From: Mycobacterium sp. BK086
Lineage (GTDB): Bacteria > Actinomycetota > Actinomycetes > Mycobacteriales > Mycobacteriaceae
Length of the DNA: 64,000 nt
Assembly (NCBI GenBank): GCA_004362315.1
Contig: SNWL01000008.1
Coordinates: 310,001 to 374,000 of the forward strand
Direction of reading: 5' to 3'
The position numbers and the translations under genes were made by a program. The notes beneath the pieces were generated by a model. That model ran no database searches. It was not told the origin of the DNA and worked only from the letters and a program-made list of their open reading frames with translations. How positions within the stretch are numbered: position 1 is the first letter of the stretch; the number at the start of each line of letters is the position of its first letter. This document shows, one piece after another, positions 1 to 8,726 of the stretch.

Positions 1-595
1 GCAGGTCCAAACCGCCTTCGCCCCAGCCACGCCGGTCGTATTCGGTGATCAGGGTTTTGAGCACCTCGCTGCCGTCGGGCCGGGTGATGCGCTCCTGGAC
101 GCGACGGATCGGAAGCTGCCAGCAGATCTCGGGTTTCATCGTCAGCGGCTCGACGCCGAGTTTGAGTGCCTTGGTGTGCAGCGCGCAGCCGATGCCCGTC
201 GGGAAGCCCGGCCGATTCAGGAAGATGCAGGCGCCCTTGTACTTGCGGGTGCGCAGTGCGGGCTCGTCGTCGTACTCGTCCTGTTCGAGGTAGCCCTTGC
301 GGCCCAGCCCCTTCTCCCGGAACTGCCAATCGTCGTCGGTCAACTGTTTGACCGCCTCGTCGAGGTTGGCGCGGTCGTCGTCATCGGACAGGAACGCTCC
401 GTGCGAGCAGCAGCCGTCGTCCGGGCGTCCCTCGACCGTGCCCTTGCAGGCCGGCGTCCCGAAGACACACGTCCAATGCGACAGCAGCCAGGTCATATCC
501 GCGGCGATGAGATGTTCTGGATCGTCCGGGTCGTAGAACTCGACCCACTCGCGCGGGAAGTCCAGTTCGACCTCGCCTGGGTGCCCATGTGTCAC
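1..595 (-). CDS. Conserved Cys-rich protein, Rv0495c-like (3' end cut by window edge)
   Basis: Reading the minus strand from a GTG at 595 gives an open frame to the window edge, about 198 residues, beginning [17 protein letters not shown]. It closely resembles the N-terminal two thirds of M. tuberculosis Rv0495c as I recall it. Cysteines occur in conserved-looking clusters ([39 protein letters not shown]), which could bind metal, but no function is established. It is divergent from ppx, as in M. tuberculosis. The C-terminus lies outside the window. Family assignment is confident; function is unknown. Confidence 0.8.
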   Translation of the reverse strand, partial: MTHGHPGEVELDFPREWVEFYDPDDPEHLIAADMTWLLSHWTCVFGTPACKGTVEGRPDDGCCSHGAFLSDDDDRANLDEAVKQLTDDDWQFREKGLGRKGYLEQDEYDDEPALRTRKYKGACIFLNRPGFPTGIGCALHTKALKLGVEPLTMKPEICWQLPIRRVQERITRPDGSEVLKTLITEYDRRGWGEGGLDL

Positions 596-691
596 AGCGC
601 CCAACGGTAGTCCACTTTCGCGCAGCCTTCTCGCCGGCTTTTGTGCCATGTCGCAAGTGGCGCGCATCGCTGTCGCGCTACGTTTGTCCAC

Positions 692-1708
692 GTGCGATTA
701 GGCGTCCTCGATGTGGGCAGCAACACGGTTCATCTGCTGGTGGTCGATGCGCACCGCGGCGGGCACCCGACTCCGATGAGTTCGACAAAGGCCGCGCTGC
801 GGCTCGCCGAGGCGATCGACGACTCCGGCAAGCTCACCCGCCGCGGCGCGGACAAGCTGATCGAGACCATCGACGAGTTCGCCAAGATCGCGGCCAGCTC
901 CGGCTGCGCCGACCTGATGGCCTTTGCCACGTCCGCGGTCCGCGACGCCAAGAATTCCGAGGACGTGCTGGCCCGGGTCCTGGCCGAGACTGGGGTGAAC
1001 CTGCAGGTTCTCTCGGGTGCCAACGAGTCCCGGCTGACGTTCTTGGCGGTGCGGCGCTGGTACGGCTGGAGTGCCGGGCGGATCATCAACCTCGACATCG
1101 GTGGCGGGTCACTCGAGCTGTCCAACGGTGTCGACGAGGCACCCGAGGTGGCGTTGTCGCTGCCGCTGGGGGCCGGCCGGCTCACCCGCGAATGGCTGCC
1201 CGACGATCCGCCGGGCCGGCGCCGGGTGGCCATGCTGCGGGACTGGCTGGACAACGAACTCGCCGAGGCCAGCGCGTTCGTCCTGGAGGCCGGCGTTCCG
1301 GACCTCGCGGTGGCGACCTCGAAGACGTTCCGCTCGCTGGCCCGCCTCACCGGCGCCGCCCCCTCGGGCGCCGGGCCCAGGGTCAAGCGGACGCTCACAG
1401 CCAACGGCCTGAGGCAGCTCATATCCTTCATCTCTAGGATGACGACGACAGATCGTGCCGAGTTGGAGGGAGTCAGCGCCGAGCGGGCGCCACAAATCGT
1501 GGCCGGCGCTCTGGTGGCGGAAGCAAGTATGCGAGCACTGTCACTGGAGTCCGTCGACATCTGTCCGTGGGCACTGCGCGAGGGCATCATCCTGCGGCGA
1601 CTCGATAGCGAAGCTGACGGAACTGCCCTGGTAGAAACCTCCGTGGGGGATGCTGGAGGCAAGGTTTTTGATCGGTCGACTGCCGCCCGATCGAGAGGCA
1701 CACGATGA
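692..1708 (+). CDS. ppx: Exopolyphosphatase/GppA-family phosphatase (Rv0496-like)
   Basis: Ppx/GppA phosphatase of the ASKHA fold, expected to hydrolyse inorganic polyphosphate or pppGpp. Visible motifs are the phosphate-1 loop [11 protein letters not shown] at the N-terminus, the segment FATSAVRDA near residue 90, and phosphate-2 [10 protein letters not shown] near residue 135. From the GTG at 692 the protein is 338 residues ([11 protein letters not shown]...), matching single-module mycobacterial Ppx1 proteins that lack the long C-terminal extension of E. coli Ppx. An ATG at 641 would add 17 residues not seen in homologues I recall. The stop overlaps the next start by 4 nt, so the genes are probably co-transcribed. 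Exact substrate cannot be read from sequence. Confidence 0.88.
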   Translation: MRLGVLDVGSNTVHLLVVDAHRGGHPTPMSSTKAALRLAEAIDDSGKLTRRGADKLIETIDEFAKIAASSGCADLMAFATSAVRDAKNSEDVLARVLAETGVNLQVLSGANESRLTFLAVRRWYGWSAGRIINLDIGGGSLELSNGVDEAPEVALSLPLGAGRLTREWLPDDPPGRRRVAMLRDWLDNELAEASAFVLEAGVPDLAVATSKTFRSLARLTGAAPSGAGPRVKRTLTANGLRQLISFISRMTTTDRAELEGVSAERAPQIVAGALVAEASMRALSLESVDICPWALREGIILRRLDSEADGTALVETSVGDAGGKVFDRSTAARSRGTR

Positions 1709-2745
1709 CTGCACCAGATGACAGCGAGAACAGCCGGCCGATCTCGGTCGCCGAGCTGCTCGCCAAGAACGGAACGATCGGCTCACCGCCGGTCGGGGGG
1801 CGGCGTCGCCGCCGGCGCGGTAACAGCGACGCGGTGACGGTAGCCGAGCTGACCGGCGAGATCCCGATCATTCGGACCGGCGAGATGCCGATCGTGCGTG
1901 ACGTCGAGGTCACCGACGTCGAGGTGACCGAGGAACCGGTCGACGAAGAGACCACCGCTCCCGAGCCGGCCGAGACGCCGGCCACCAACGGATCGGCCCC
2001 GGCGATCGAGCAGGTCGAAGAGGTCGAGGAGCCCGTCGAGGAAGAGCAAGAGCCGCCAGCGCGGCCCTTCGACGGTCCGCCCCCGCGCGCGGACAGCCCG
2101 CTGCCACGCCGCGAGAGCGGCCCCGAGCGCGGTTACGACCCGCGTCCGCTGCGCAGGCCCGAGCAGCAGCCGGTGGCCGCGGTAACGGCCGTCGACGGGG
2201 AGGAATCCTCGGACGCCGAACAGATGGCCTTCGACCCGCTCGACGAGGCTGCCCCTGCGCTGGACCTGGCCGCCGACGAGCAGGTCGACGAGGCTATTGA
2301 GGCCGCTGCGCTGCAGTCCTACCTCCGCTCCTCCGGCGGCACTCTGTTCGGCGGCCAGACGGTGGCCGACGACCTGGCCCGCCGCGGAATCGCCCTCGAC
2401 GACCAGCATGACGGCGACGCCATCGTGGTGGCGCCTGATAAAGACGCCGACGCCGAAGCGGAGTATCCCCGCGAGGGCAAGCTCACTGCCGTGTGGCGCG
2501 GCCTGCTGGTGGTGGGCCAGTCGATCCTGGCCGTCGCGTTCGGCGCCGGGCTGTTCATCGCCTTCGACCAGCTGTGGCGGTGGAACAACATCGTCGCGCT
2601 GGTGCTGTCGGTATTGGTGATCCTTGGCCTGGTGGTGGCTGTCCGAATCGTCCGGAAAACCGAGGACATCGCCAGCACTCTGATCGCGGTGGCGGTCGGG
2701 GCGCTGGTCACACTCGGACCGCTGGCGCTGCTGCAATCGACCTGA
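1705..2745 (+). CDS. Acidic/Pro-rich membrane protein, Rv0497-like
   Basis: 346-residue protein with a long low-complexity cytoplasmic-type N-terminus (an RRRRRG patch near residue 35, repeats of E-V-T-D/E and Pro/Glu-rich stretches to about residue 260) followed by about three hydrophobic helices (WRGLLVVGQSILAVAFGAGLFIAF; VALVLSVLVILGLVVAV; LIAVAVGALVTLGPLALL). It starts within the ppx stop (ATGA) and is followed 7 nt later by the TIM-barrel gene. The architecture matches mycobacterial Rv0497. Function unknown; topology suggests a membrane anchor with a disordered cytoplasmic arm. Confidence 0.82.
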   Translation: MTAPDDSENSRPISVAELLAKNGTIGSPPVGGRRRRRRGNSDAVTVAELTGEIPIIRTGEMPIVRDVEVTDVEVTEEPVDEETTAPEPAETPATNGSAPAIEQVEEVEEPVEEEQEPPARPFDGPPPRADSPLPRRESGPERGYDPRPLRRPEQQPVAAVTAVDGEESSDAEQMAFDPLDEAAPALDLAADEQVDEAIEAAALQSYLRSSGGTLFGGQTVADDLARRGIALDDQHDGDAIVVAPDKDADAEAEYPREGKLTAVWRGLLVVGQSILAVAFGAGLFIAFDQLWRWNNIVALVLSVLVILGLVVAVRIVRKTEDIASTLIAVAVGALVTLGPLALLQST

Positions 2746-2752
2746 TTCATCA

Positions 2753-3598
2753 GTGCGCCCCGCAATCAAGGTCGGTCTGTCGACGGCCTCGGTCTATCCG
2801 CTGAGGACCGAGGCCGCTTTCGAGTACGCGGCCGAATTGGGTTACGACGGTGTCGAACTCATGGTGTGGGCCGAGACCGTCAGCCAGGACATCGGCGCCA
2901 TCGCGAAGCTGTCGCGCCGCTACAACATGCCGGTGTTGTCGGTGCATGCGCCGTGTCTGCTGATCTCCCAACGCGTCTGGGGTGCCAACCCCATCCCGAA
3001 GCTGACCCGCAGTGTGCAGGCCGCCGAGCGGCTCGGCGCGCAGACGGTGGTGGTGCACCCGCCGTTTCGATGGCAGCGCCGCTATGCCGACGGATTCAGC
3101 GAGCAGGTCGCGGAGCTGGAGAGTCGCAGCGATGTGCTGGTCGCGGTGGAGAACATGTTCCCCTTCCGCGCCGACCGGTTCTTCGGCTCGGGGGACCCGT
3201 CGATCGAGCGGATGCGCAAGCGTGGTGGCCGTCCCGGCGTTGGCATTTCGGCGTTCGCGCCGTCGTATGACCCGCTCGACGGTAATCACGCGCACTACAC
3301 GCTGGATCTCTCGCATACCGCGACCGCGGGCACCGACGCTCTGGAGATGGCCGAGCGGATGGGCTCCGGGCTGGTGCACCTGCATCTGTGTGACGGAAGC
3401 GGTGCGTCGACCGACGAACACCTGGTGCCTGGCCGCGGGACCCAGCCCACCGTCGAGGTGTGCCAGATGCTGGCCGCCAGCGACTTCACCGGACATGTGA
3501 TCCTCGAGGTCACCACGTCGGGTGCGCGTACCAAAGCCGAGCGGGAGGGCTTGCTCACCGAGTCGCTCCAGTTCGCGCGGACTCACCTGTTGCGTTGA
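2753..3598 (+). CDS. TIM-barrel sugar phosphate isomerase/epimerase-like protein (Rv0498-like)
   Basis: 281-residue AP-endonuclease-2/xylose-isomerase-type TIM barrel. Consistent features are the N-terminal strand VGLSTASVYP, GYDGVELMVW, the metal-site-type segments VHAPCL, VVVHPPF, VAVENMFPF, TLDLSHT, LVHLHLCDG, and the C-terminal GHVILEV. Family members are Mn/Zn-dependent isomerases, epimerases or endonucleases; the exact substrate is not inferable. The GTG start sits 7 nt after the previous stop, in a tight operon with ppx. High confidence on fold, low on reaction. Confidence 0.82.
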   Translation: MRPAIKVGLSTASVYPLRTEAAFEYAAELGYDGVELMVWAETVSQDIGAIAKLSRRYNMPVLSVHAPCLLISQRVWGANPIPKLTRSVQAAERLGAQTVVVHPPFRWQRRYADGFSEQVAELESRSDVLVAVENMFPFRADRFFGSGDPSIERMRKRGGRPGVGISAFAPSYDPLDGNHAHYTLDLSHTATAGTDALEMAERMGSGLVHLHLCDGSGASTDEHLVPGRGTQPTVEVCQMLAASDFTGHVILEVTTSGARTKAEREGLLTESLQFARTHLLR

Positions 3599-3613
3599 GC
3601 GAGAAGGGCATTG

Positions 3614-4411
3614 ATGTACCCCCGGTTCGATGAAGTGATGAAGCTGATCCCGGTTGACGAGGGCTTCGAGGCAAACCTCAACGAGCACTGGACAATTGGC
3701 CCGAAGATCCACGGCGGCGTGATGCTGGCGTTGTGCGCCAAGGCCGCTCGCGACGCGTATGGCAATGCGGATTTCCAGCCGGTCGCGGTGTCGGCCGACT
3801 TTCTGTCCGCTCCCGATCCCGGGGCGGTACGGCTCGTCACGACCGTGCAGAAGCGCGGTCGCCGCATCGGTCTGGTGGATGTGGCACTCGCCCAGGGCGA
3901 GCGCACCTGCGTGCGCGCGGTGGTCACCCTCGGCGATCCCGAGCACCATGTCGAGCCCCTGCTGTCGGCCAGTCCGGTGACGGCACTGATGAGCGTGGAG
4001 CCGCCCGCGCAGATCGAGCCGATCGGACCTGGACATCCCGCGGCCGCCATCAACAACCTGGCCCGCGGCTGCGATATCCGGCCGGAGCTCACCGAGACGG
4101 TCACCGAGTCCGGCGCGCCGGTGTTCAAGATCTGGGTCCGGCCCAAGGAGGGACCGGTGGACGTTCTGTTCGCGCTCATGTGCGGCGACATCTCCGTTCC
4201 GGTCTGCTACGCCGTGAACCGGCGCGGCTGGGCGCCCACCGTGCAGATGACCGCCTACCTGAGGGGCATGCCCGACGACGGCTGGCTGCGGGTGGCCTGT
4301 ACGACCACCCAGATCGGTCAGGACTGGTTCGACGAGGACCACACCGTGGTCGACAGCGCGGGGCGCATCATCGTGCAGACGCGCCAGCTGGCCTTGGTGC
4401 CGACCGAATAG
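3614..4411 (+). CDS. Acyl-CoA thioesterase-like hotdog protein (Rv0499-like)
   Basis: 265-residue double-hotdog thioesterase-family protein. The N-terminal hotdog includes NEHWTIGPKIHGGVMLALCAKAA followed by VSADFLSAPDPGAVRL, and the second domain includes GWAPTVQMTAYLRGMPDDGWLRV, typical of TesB-like and TesB-C regions. ATG 3614 is preferred over the adjacent TTG 3611 because GAGAAGGG at 3601-3608 gives a usable ribosome binding site. It lies 15 nt after the TIM-barrel gene and 21 nt before proC. Substrate unknown. Confidence 0.78.
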   Translation: MYPRFDEVMKLIPVDEGFEANLNEHWTIGPKIHGGVMLALCAKAARDAYGNADFQPVAVSADFLSAPDPGAVRLVTTVQKRGRRIGLVDVALAQGERTCVRAVVTLGDPEHHVEPLLSASPVTALMSVEPPAQIEPIGPGHPAAAINNLARGCDIRPELTETVTESGAPVFKIWVRPKEGPVDVLFALMCGDISVPVCYAVNRRGWAPTVQMTAYLRGMPDDGWLRVACTTTQIGQDWFDEDHTVVDSAGRIIVQTRQLALVPTE

Positions 4412-4432
4412 CCGTTCTATAGGGTTCCCCGC

Positions 4433-5296
4433 ATGGCCAGAATCGCGATCATCGGCGGCGGCAGTATGGGCGAGGCGATCCTTGCGGGGCTGCTTCGGGC
4501 GGGCCGGCAGGTCAAGGACCTGGTGGTGTCCGAGCGGATGCCGGAGCGAGCCCGCTACCTGGGCGAGAAGTACTCGGTGCGGATGGCGACGGTCGCCGAG
4601 GCGGTCGAGACCGCCGCGTTCGTGATCGTCGCCGTCAAACCGGCTGATGCCGAGACAGTCATCGCCGAGATCGCCGAGGCGGCCGCGCAGGCCGACAGCG
4701 ACACCGTCGAGCAGGTCTTCGTGACCGTCCTGGCCGGCGTGACGATCGGCTTCTACGAGGCCCGGCTGCCCGCCGGCTCACCGGTGGTGCGCGTGATGCC
4801 CAACGCCCCGGCCCTGGTCGGTGCGGGCGTCAGCGCGCTGGCTGCGGGCCGGTTTGCCACGCCTGAGCAGCTGGCCGACGTCGCGGGCGTGTTCAAGTGC
4901 ATCGGCGACGTGCTGACGGTGCCCGAAAGCCAGCTCGATGCGGTCACCGCGGTCTCCGGTTCGGGGCCCGCGTACTTCTTCCTTTTCGTCGAAGCGTTGG
5001 TCGACGCGGCGGTCGCAAACGGGCTCGGCAGGGCCGTCGCGACCGATCTGGCGGTGCAGACGATGGCCGGATCGGCGGCCATGCTCCTGGAACGCCTCGA
5101 CAGCGAACGAGCGGCTGGCGAAGACACCGGCCTGGACACGTCGGCGGCCCGGCTGCGGGCGATGGTCACCTCCCCGGGCGGGACCACGGCCGCTGGCCTG
5201 CGGGAACTTGAGAAGGGTGGGGTCCGCGCGGCCATCGCGGCCGCCATCGACGCCGCGAAAACACGCTCTGAGCAGCTAGGAATTACATCAGAGTAG
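4433..5296 (+). CDS. proC: Pyrroline-5-carboxylate reductase
   Basis: 287-residue P5C reductase, catalysing the NAD(P)H-dependent last step of proline synthesis. The N-terminal Rossmann motif is IAIIGGGSMGEAIL. Family signatures VMPNAPALVGAGVSAL and VSGSGPAYFFLFVEALVDAA are present, as is the C-terminal MVTSPGGTTAAGLRELE signature. Length is normal for the family. The gene follows the thioesterase gene by 21 nt and precedes the HTH gene by about 140 nt, the same order as Rv0499-proC-Rv0500A. Confidence 0.96.
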   Translation: MARIAIIGGGSMGEAILAGLLRAGRQVKDLVVSERMPERARYLGEKYSVRMATVAEAVETAAFVIVAVKPADAETVIAEIAEAAAQADSDTVEQVFVTVLAGVTIGFYEARLPAGSPVVRVMPNAPALVGAGVSALAAGRFATPEQLADVAGVFKCIGDVLTVPESQLDAVTAVSGSGPAYFFLFVEALVDAAVANGLGRAVATDLAVQTMAGSAAMLLERLDSERAAGEDTGLDTSAARLRAMVTSPGGTTAAGLRELEKGGVRAAIAAAIDAAKTRSEQLGITSE

Positions 5297-5435
5297 TTCA
5301 ACAATTTTCTGATGGATCTACCCACACCCGTCGCAGTAACCCCATCCGCCACGCTATTCTCCTCGTGTATGCACGGCTGGGTGCCAGCGGTGGGGAAGCC
5401 GCTGGAACTGCCCGTGCCTGACGGATTGGGTTGCG

Positions 5436-5699
5436 ATGACGTCTATGAACGGGCCATCGGCGCGGGATTCGGCTGGAAAATCGGCGCGGGATGCCGGTGG
5501 CGCCGATAGCCCGCCGGCCGCCAGAGCTCAATTTCTCACCGTCGCCGAAGTTGCTTCACTGATGCGCGTCAGCAAGATGACGGTGTATCGCCTGGTGCAC
5601 AACGGCGAGCTGCCCGCGGTGCGGGTCGGCCGCTCGTTCCGGGTGCACGCCAAGGCCGTCCACGACTTGCTGGAGACGTCGTACTTCGACGCCGGCTAG
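5436..5699 (+). CDS. Excisionase-type winged-HTH DNA-binding protein (Rv0500A-like)
   Basis: 87-residue protein with a disordered N-terminus (about 30 residues) and a single HTH_17/excisionase-type domain: FLTVAEVASLMRVSKMTVYRLVHNG, then the wing ELPAVRVGRSFRVHAKAV. The name excisionase reflects fold only; no integrase or phage gene lies nearby. Its conserved placement between proC and the bS22 gene suggests a housekeeping regulator. Targets are unknown. Confidence 0.85.
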   Translation: MTSMNGPSARDSAGKSARDAGGADSPPAARAQFLTVAEVASLMRVSKMTVYRLVHNGELPAVRVGRSFRVHAKAVHDLLETSYFDAG

Positions 5700-5812
5700 T
5701 CGCCGTCGCGCGAGGCCGTTTTCCGTTCTGCATGCCTGCTTAGGTAAGGTGTTCGGGACATAGAGACGCCTGCTCTGGTGCAGGCACTGCAAAGACTTAG
5801 GTAGCGGATTTC

Positions 5813-5914
5813 ATGGGTTCAGTCATCAAGAAGCGGCGCAAGCGCATGTCGAAGAAGAAGCACCGCAAGCTGCTGCGTCGTACCCGGGTCCAGCGCAGAA
5901 AACTCGGTAAGTAG
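5813..5914 (+). CDS. Small ribosomal subunit protein bS22 (AURKAIP1/COX24-type, 33 aa)
   Basis: A 33-residue, extremely basic ORF (starts [19 protein letters not shown], ends VQRRKLGK), too short for most gene callers. It matches M. tuberculosis Rv0500B and the mycobacterial ribosomal protein bS22, which is related to mitochondrial mS38/AURKAIP1 and sits near the decoding centre of the 30S subunit. Its 5' leader holds a 6-bp stem (GCCTGC at 5768-5773, GCAGGC at 5780-5785) and two CTTAGGTA direct repeats (5739-5746, 5796-5803). No strong ribosome binding site is seen. Confidence is high because the sequence is almost invariant in the order. Confidence 0.92.
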
Positions 5915-5998
5915 CCGCTCTACCGGGCCGCGACGATCTCGAGCCCGGTGAGATGTCGAGCCGCGCCGGGCTCCGTTGCAAGCCGATAGGCTGTCCAG

Positions 5999-7072
5999 AT
6001 GGATTCCGGCGGTACCGACTCCGAAACCCCGCACTACCCGAAGGTTGTGCTGGTCACGGGCGCCTGTCGTTTTCTCGGCGGATACCTGACTGCGCGGTTG
6101 GCGCAGAATCCGTTGATCAACAAGGTCATCGCCGTCGACGCTGTCGCGCCGAGCAAGGATCTGCTTCGCCGGATGGGGCGGGCTGAGTTCGTCCGCGCCG
6201 ACATCCGAAACCCGTTTATCGCCAAGGTGATCCGGAACGGCGAAGTCGACACCGTCGTGCATGCCGCTGCGGCCTCCTACGCCCCGCGCTCGGGTGGCCG
6301 CGCCACGTTGAAGGAAATCAACGTGATGGGCGCCATGCAGCTGTTCGCGGCCTGCCAGAAGGCGCCCTCGGTGCGCCGGGTGATCCTCAAGTCGACCTCC
6401 GAGGTCTACGGCTCCCATGCCCACGACCCGGTGGTCTATACCGAGGACAGCAGCAGCCGCAGGCCGCCGGGCGAGGGCTTCGCCCGCGACAGCATCGACA
6501 TCGAGGGCTACGTGCGCGGGCTGGGGCGGCGCAGGCCCGATATCGCGGTGACGATCTTGCGGCTGGCCAACATGATTGGCCCCGGAATGGACACCGCCCT
6601 GTCGCGGTATCTGGCCGGCCCCGTGGTGACCACCGTGCTCGGCCACGACGCACGGCTGCAGCTGCTGCACGAGCAGGACGCTCTCGGGGCGCTGGAGCGC
6701 GCGACGATGGCCGGCAAGTCGGGCACGTTCAACATCGGCGCCGACGGCGTGATCATGATGTCGCAGGCGATCCGGCGAGCCGGCCGCGTTGCGCTTCCGT
6801 TGCCGAATCCCGGCTTTTGGGCACTGAATTCGTTGCGAAGGACCGGCCGGAGTTCCGACCTCAACCGCGACCACATGGACTGGCTTAATTACGGGCGCGT
6901 CATGGACACCACGAGAATGCGCTCCGAGTTGGGCTTTGCGCCGAAATGGACGACGATAGAGGCGTTCGACGACTACGTGCGCGGCAGAGGATTAACCCCG
7001 ATCATCGATCCGAAATGGGTACGATCTGTGGAGAGTCGCGCCGTTGCCGTTGCGCAGCGATGGGGCGGCTGA
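5999..7072 (+). CDS. Divergent extended SDR (NAD-dependent epimerase family), Rv0501/GalE2-like
   Basis: 357-residue extended short-chain dehydrogenase/reductase. The nucleotide-binding segment is VLVTGACRFLGGYL (residues 17-30), where the second Gly of the usual TGxxGxxG is Arg24. The active-site region keeps KSTSEVYG (131-138), but the Tyr at 171 is followed by VRGL, so the Lys of YxxxK is absent (Leu175). The fold is clear, but catalysis as a sugar epimerase is doubtful. It is followed 27 nt later by the acyltransferase gene, a pairing I recall from other mycobacteria. The galE2 annotation used for Rv0501 should be treated with caution. Confidence 0.85.
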   Translation: MDSGGTDSETPHYPKVVLVTGACRFLGGYLTARLAQNPLINKVIAVDAVAPSKDLLRRMGRAEFVRADIRNPFIAKVIRNGEVDTVVHAAAASYAPRSGGRATLKEINVMGAMQLFAACQKAPSVRRVILKSTSEVYGSHAHDPVVYTEDSSSRRPPGEGFARDSIDIEGYVRGLGRRRPDIAVTILRLANMIGPGMDTALSRYLAGPVVTTVLGHDARLQLLHEQDALGALERATMAGKSGTFNIGADGVIMMSQAIRRAGRVALPLPNPGFWALNSLRRTGRSSDLNRDHMDWLNYGRVMDTTRMRSELGFAPKWTTIEAFDDYVRGRGLTPIIDPKWVRSVESRAVAVAQRWGG

Positions 7073-7099
7073 TGAGCCGATGGTGGGGAAGAGGTAACC

Positions 7100-8164
7100 G
7101 TGGCGGGTGATTCCAAAGCGAAAGTGATTCCGCTGCACTCGAATTCAAGTCGTGCGGCGGCCGCCCGACGGGCTGCGCTGCGCGCCGAGGCCGCCCGCCG
7201 ACATCCCTCCCTGCTGTCCGATCCCGGCACTCGCGCCTCGGCGGAAGAAATTGCCGCTGTCGTAAGGGAAATCGACGGGCGCCGCGGCGCGGCCTCTATA
7301 GGCCGCCCTGATGAGGCTCCTAATGAACTGGCGCAACGCATTTCGGCGATTGCCGATTTTGTGTCCAAGCGTCTCGCCGGCGATTACTCGGTCGACGAAT
7401 TCGGTTTCGACCCGCAGTTCAACAACGCACTCGTCCTGCCTTTGCTGCGCTTCTTTTTCCAGAATTGGTTCCGGGTCGAGGTCAGCGGAATCGAAAACCT
7501 GCCGAAGAATGGCGCGGGCCTGCTGGTCGCCAATCACGCCGGCACGTTGCCGTTCGACGGGTTGATGCTGTCGGTGGCTGTGCATGATCACCACCCGAAG
7601 AACAGGGACCTGCGGTTGCTGGCCGCGGACATGGTGTTCGACATGCCGATGATGGGCCCGATCGCCCGCAAGGCCGGCCACACGATGGCGTCCACCGTCG
7701 ATGCCCACCGGCTGCTGGTCGGCGGCGAGCTGACGGCGGTCTTCCCCGAGGGCTACAAGGGCCTGGGCAAGCCGTTCAAGGACCGCTACAAGCTGCAGCG
7801 ATTCGGCCGTGGTGGGTTCGTCTCGGCGGCGCTGCGAACCAAGGCGCCGATCATCCCGTGCTCGATCGTCGGGTCCGAGGAGATCTACCCGATGATCACC
7901 GACGTGAAGCTGCTCGCACGGGTGCTGGGGTTGCCGTACTTCCCGATCACCCCGCTGTTCCCGCTGGCCGGCCCGGCCGGGCTTGTCCCGCTACCGTCCA
8001 AGTGGCACATCGCATTTGGGACGCCGATCGAGACGGCTGACTACGACGAATCCGCGGCCGACGATCCGATGGTCACATTCGACCTGACCGACCAGGTGCG
8101 CGAGACCATCCAGCAGACGCTCTATCAGTTGCTGACCAAGCGCCGCAATATGTTCTTGGGCTGA
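7100..8164 (+). CDS. PlsC-type phospholipid/glycerol acyltransferase (Rv0502-like)
   Basis: 354-residue acyltransferase. After a basic Ala-rich N-terminus (about 90 residues) the PlsC-like domain shows NHAGTLPFDG (motif I, with six rather than four residues between His and Asp), ADMVFDMPMMGPIARKAG, and VFPEGYKGLGKPF (motif III). The C-terminal part contains IIPCSIVGSEEIYPM (motif IV type). It starts at GTG 7100, 27 nt after the SDR. It probably transfers a fatty acyl chain to a lipid acceptor at the inner membrane; the acceptor is unknown. In M. tuberculosis cmaA2 follows here, but in this window the next gene is only 10 nt away on the other strand. Confidence 0.85.
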   Translation: MAGDSKAKVIPLHSNSSRAAAARRAALRAEAARRHPSLLSDPGTRASAEEIAAVVREIDGRRGAASIGRPDEAPNELAQRISAIADFVSKRLAGDYSVDEFGFDPQFNNALVLPLLRFFFQNWFRVEVSGIENLPKNGAGLLVANHAGTLPFDGLMLSVAVHDHHPKNRDLRLLAADMVFDMPMMGPIARKAGHTMASTVDAHRLLVGGELTAVFPEGYKGLGKPFKDRYKLQRFGRGGFVSAALRTKAPIIPCSIVGSEEIYPMITDVKLLARVLGLPYFPITPLFPLAGPAGLVPLPSKWHIAFGTPIETADYDESAADDPMVTFDLTDQVRETIQQTLYQLLTKRRNMFLG

Positions 8165-8174
8165 GCCCGGGGAA

Positions 8175-8687
8175 TCAGCGCGGCGTTTGCCGGCCCAGCG
8201 CTGCCGCGGCGATCGCCGCCACCTGAGCATTGGTCGCTTCGTCGCTCTCGGCTTCACCGATCATGGTGACGACGGTCGTCATCACCGGTTTGCCTTCTTC
8301 GTCGGTGACTTCGCTGCGCAATTCACTGATGACGGTGCCGAACGATTCGACCACCGAATCCAGCCAGGAATCGAAGAACAATTTGTCGCCGGCCACGATC
8401 GGTCGGTGGAAAAGGATCTTCTGGTCGCGGTGAATGACGCGGGCGATATTGACCCCGACATCGAAGTTCAAGAAGATGTCGAGCTGCACCTGGCGTCCCG
8501 CGATCGCGATGAACGTCAGCGGGGCCACCACGTCGGAGTAACCGGCCGCCTTGGCGGCGTCCTCGTCGAAGTGCAGCGGATCATCCGACTGGATCGCCTT
8601 GGCGTACTCGCGGATCTTCTCCCGCCCGACCAGGTAATAGTCCGGGTAGCGGTAATGGGTTCCGATGATGTCGTTGGCGATTGACAC
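8175..8687 (-). CDS. MaoC-type dehydratase, HadA-like N-terminal domain protein (Rv0504c-like)
   Basis: 170-residue protein of the UPF0336/HadA family (N-terminal MaoC hotdog): [51 protein letters not shown] and [22 protein letters not shown]. HadA subunits of mycolate FAS-II pair with a catalytic HadB/HadC partner. No such partner is adjacent, so this is a paralogue of unknown partner and may bind acyl chains without full dehydratase activity. It converges with the acyltransferase gene. Confidence 0.85.
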   Translation of the reverse strand: MSIANDIIGTHYRYPDYYLVGREKIREYAKAIQSDDPLHFDEDAAKAAGYSDVVAPLTFIAIAGRQVQLDIFLNFDVGVNIARVIHRDQKILFHRPIVAGDKLFFDSWLDSVVESFGTVISELRSEVTDEEGKPVMTTVVTMIGEAESDEATNAQVAAIAAAALGRQTPR

Positions 8688-8726
8688 TCGGGGAGCCTAT
8701 CAGCGGGTATGGCGGCGGCTGTGTGG

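Noticed and set aside
2750-4342. 530-codon open frame on the minus strand
   Set aside because: Antisense to the TIM-barrel and thioesterase genes, which have clear family motifs; composition is typical of a high-GC shadow frame.
5436-5699. Excisionase-type HTH considered as a sign of an integrated phage
   Set aside because: No integrase, attachment repeats or phage genes; the gene is in its conserved core position between proC and bS22.
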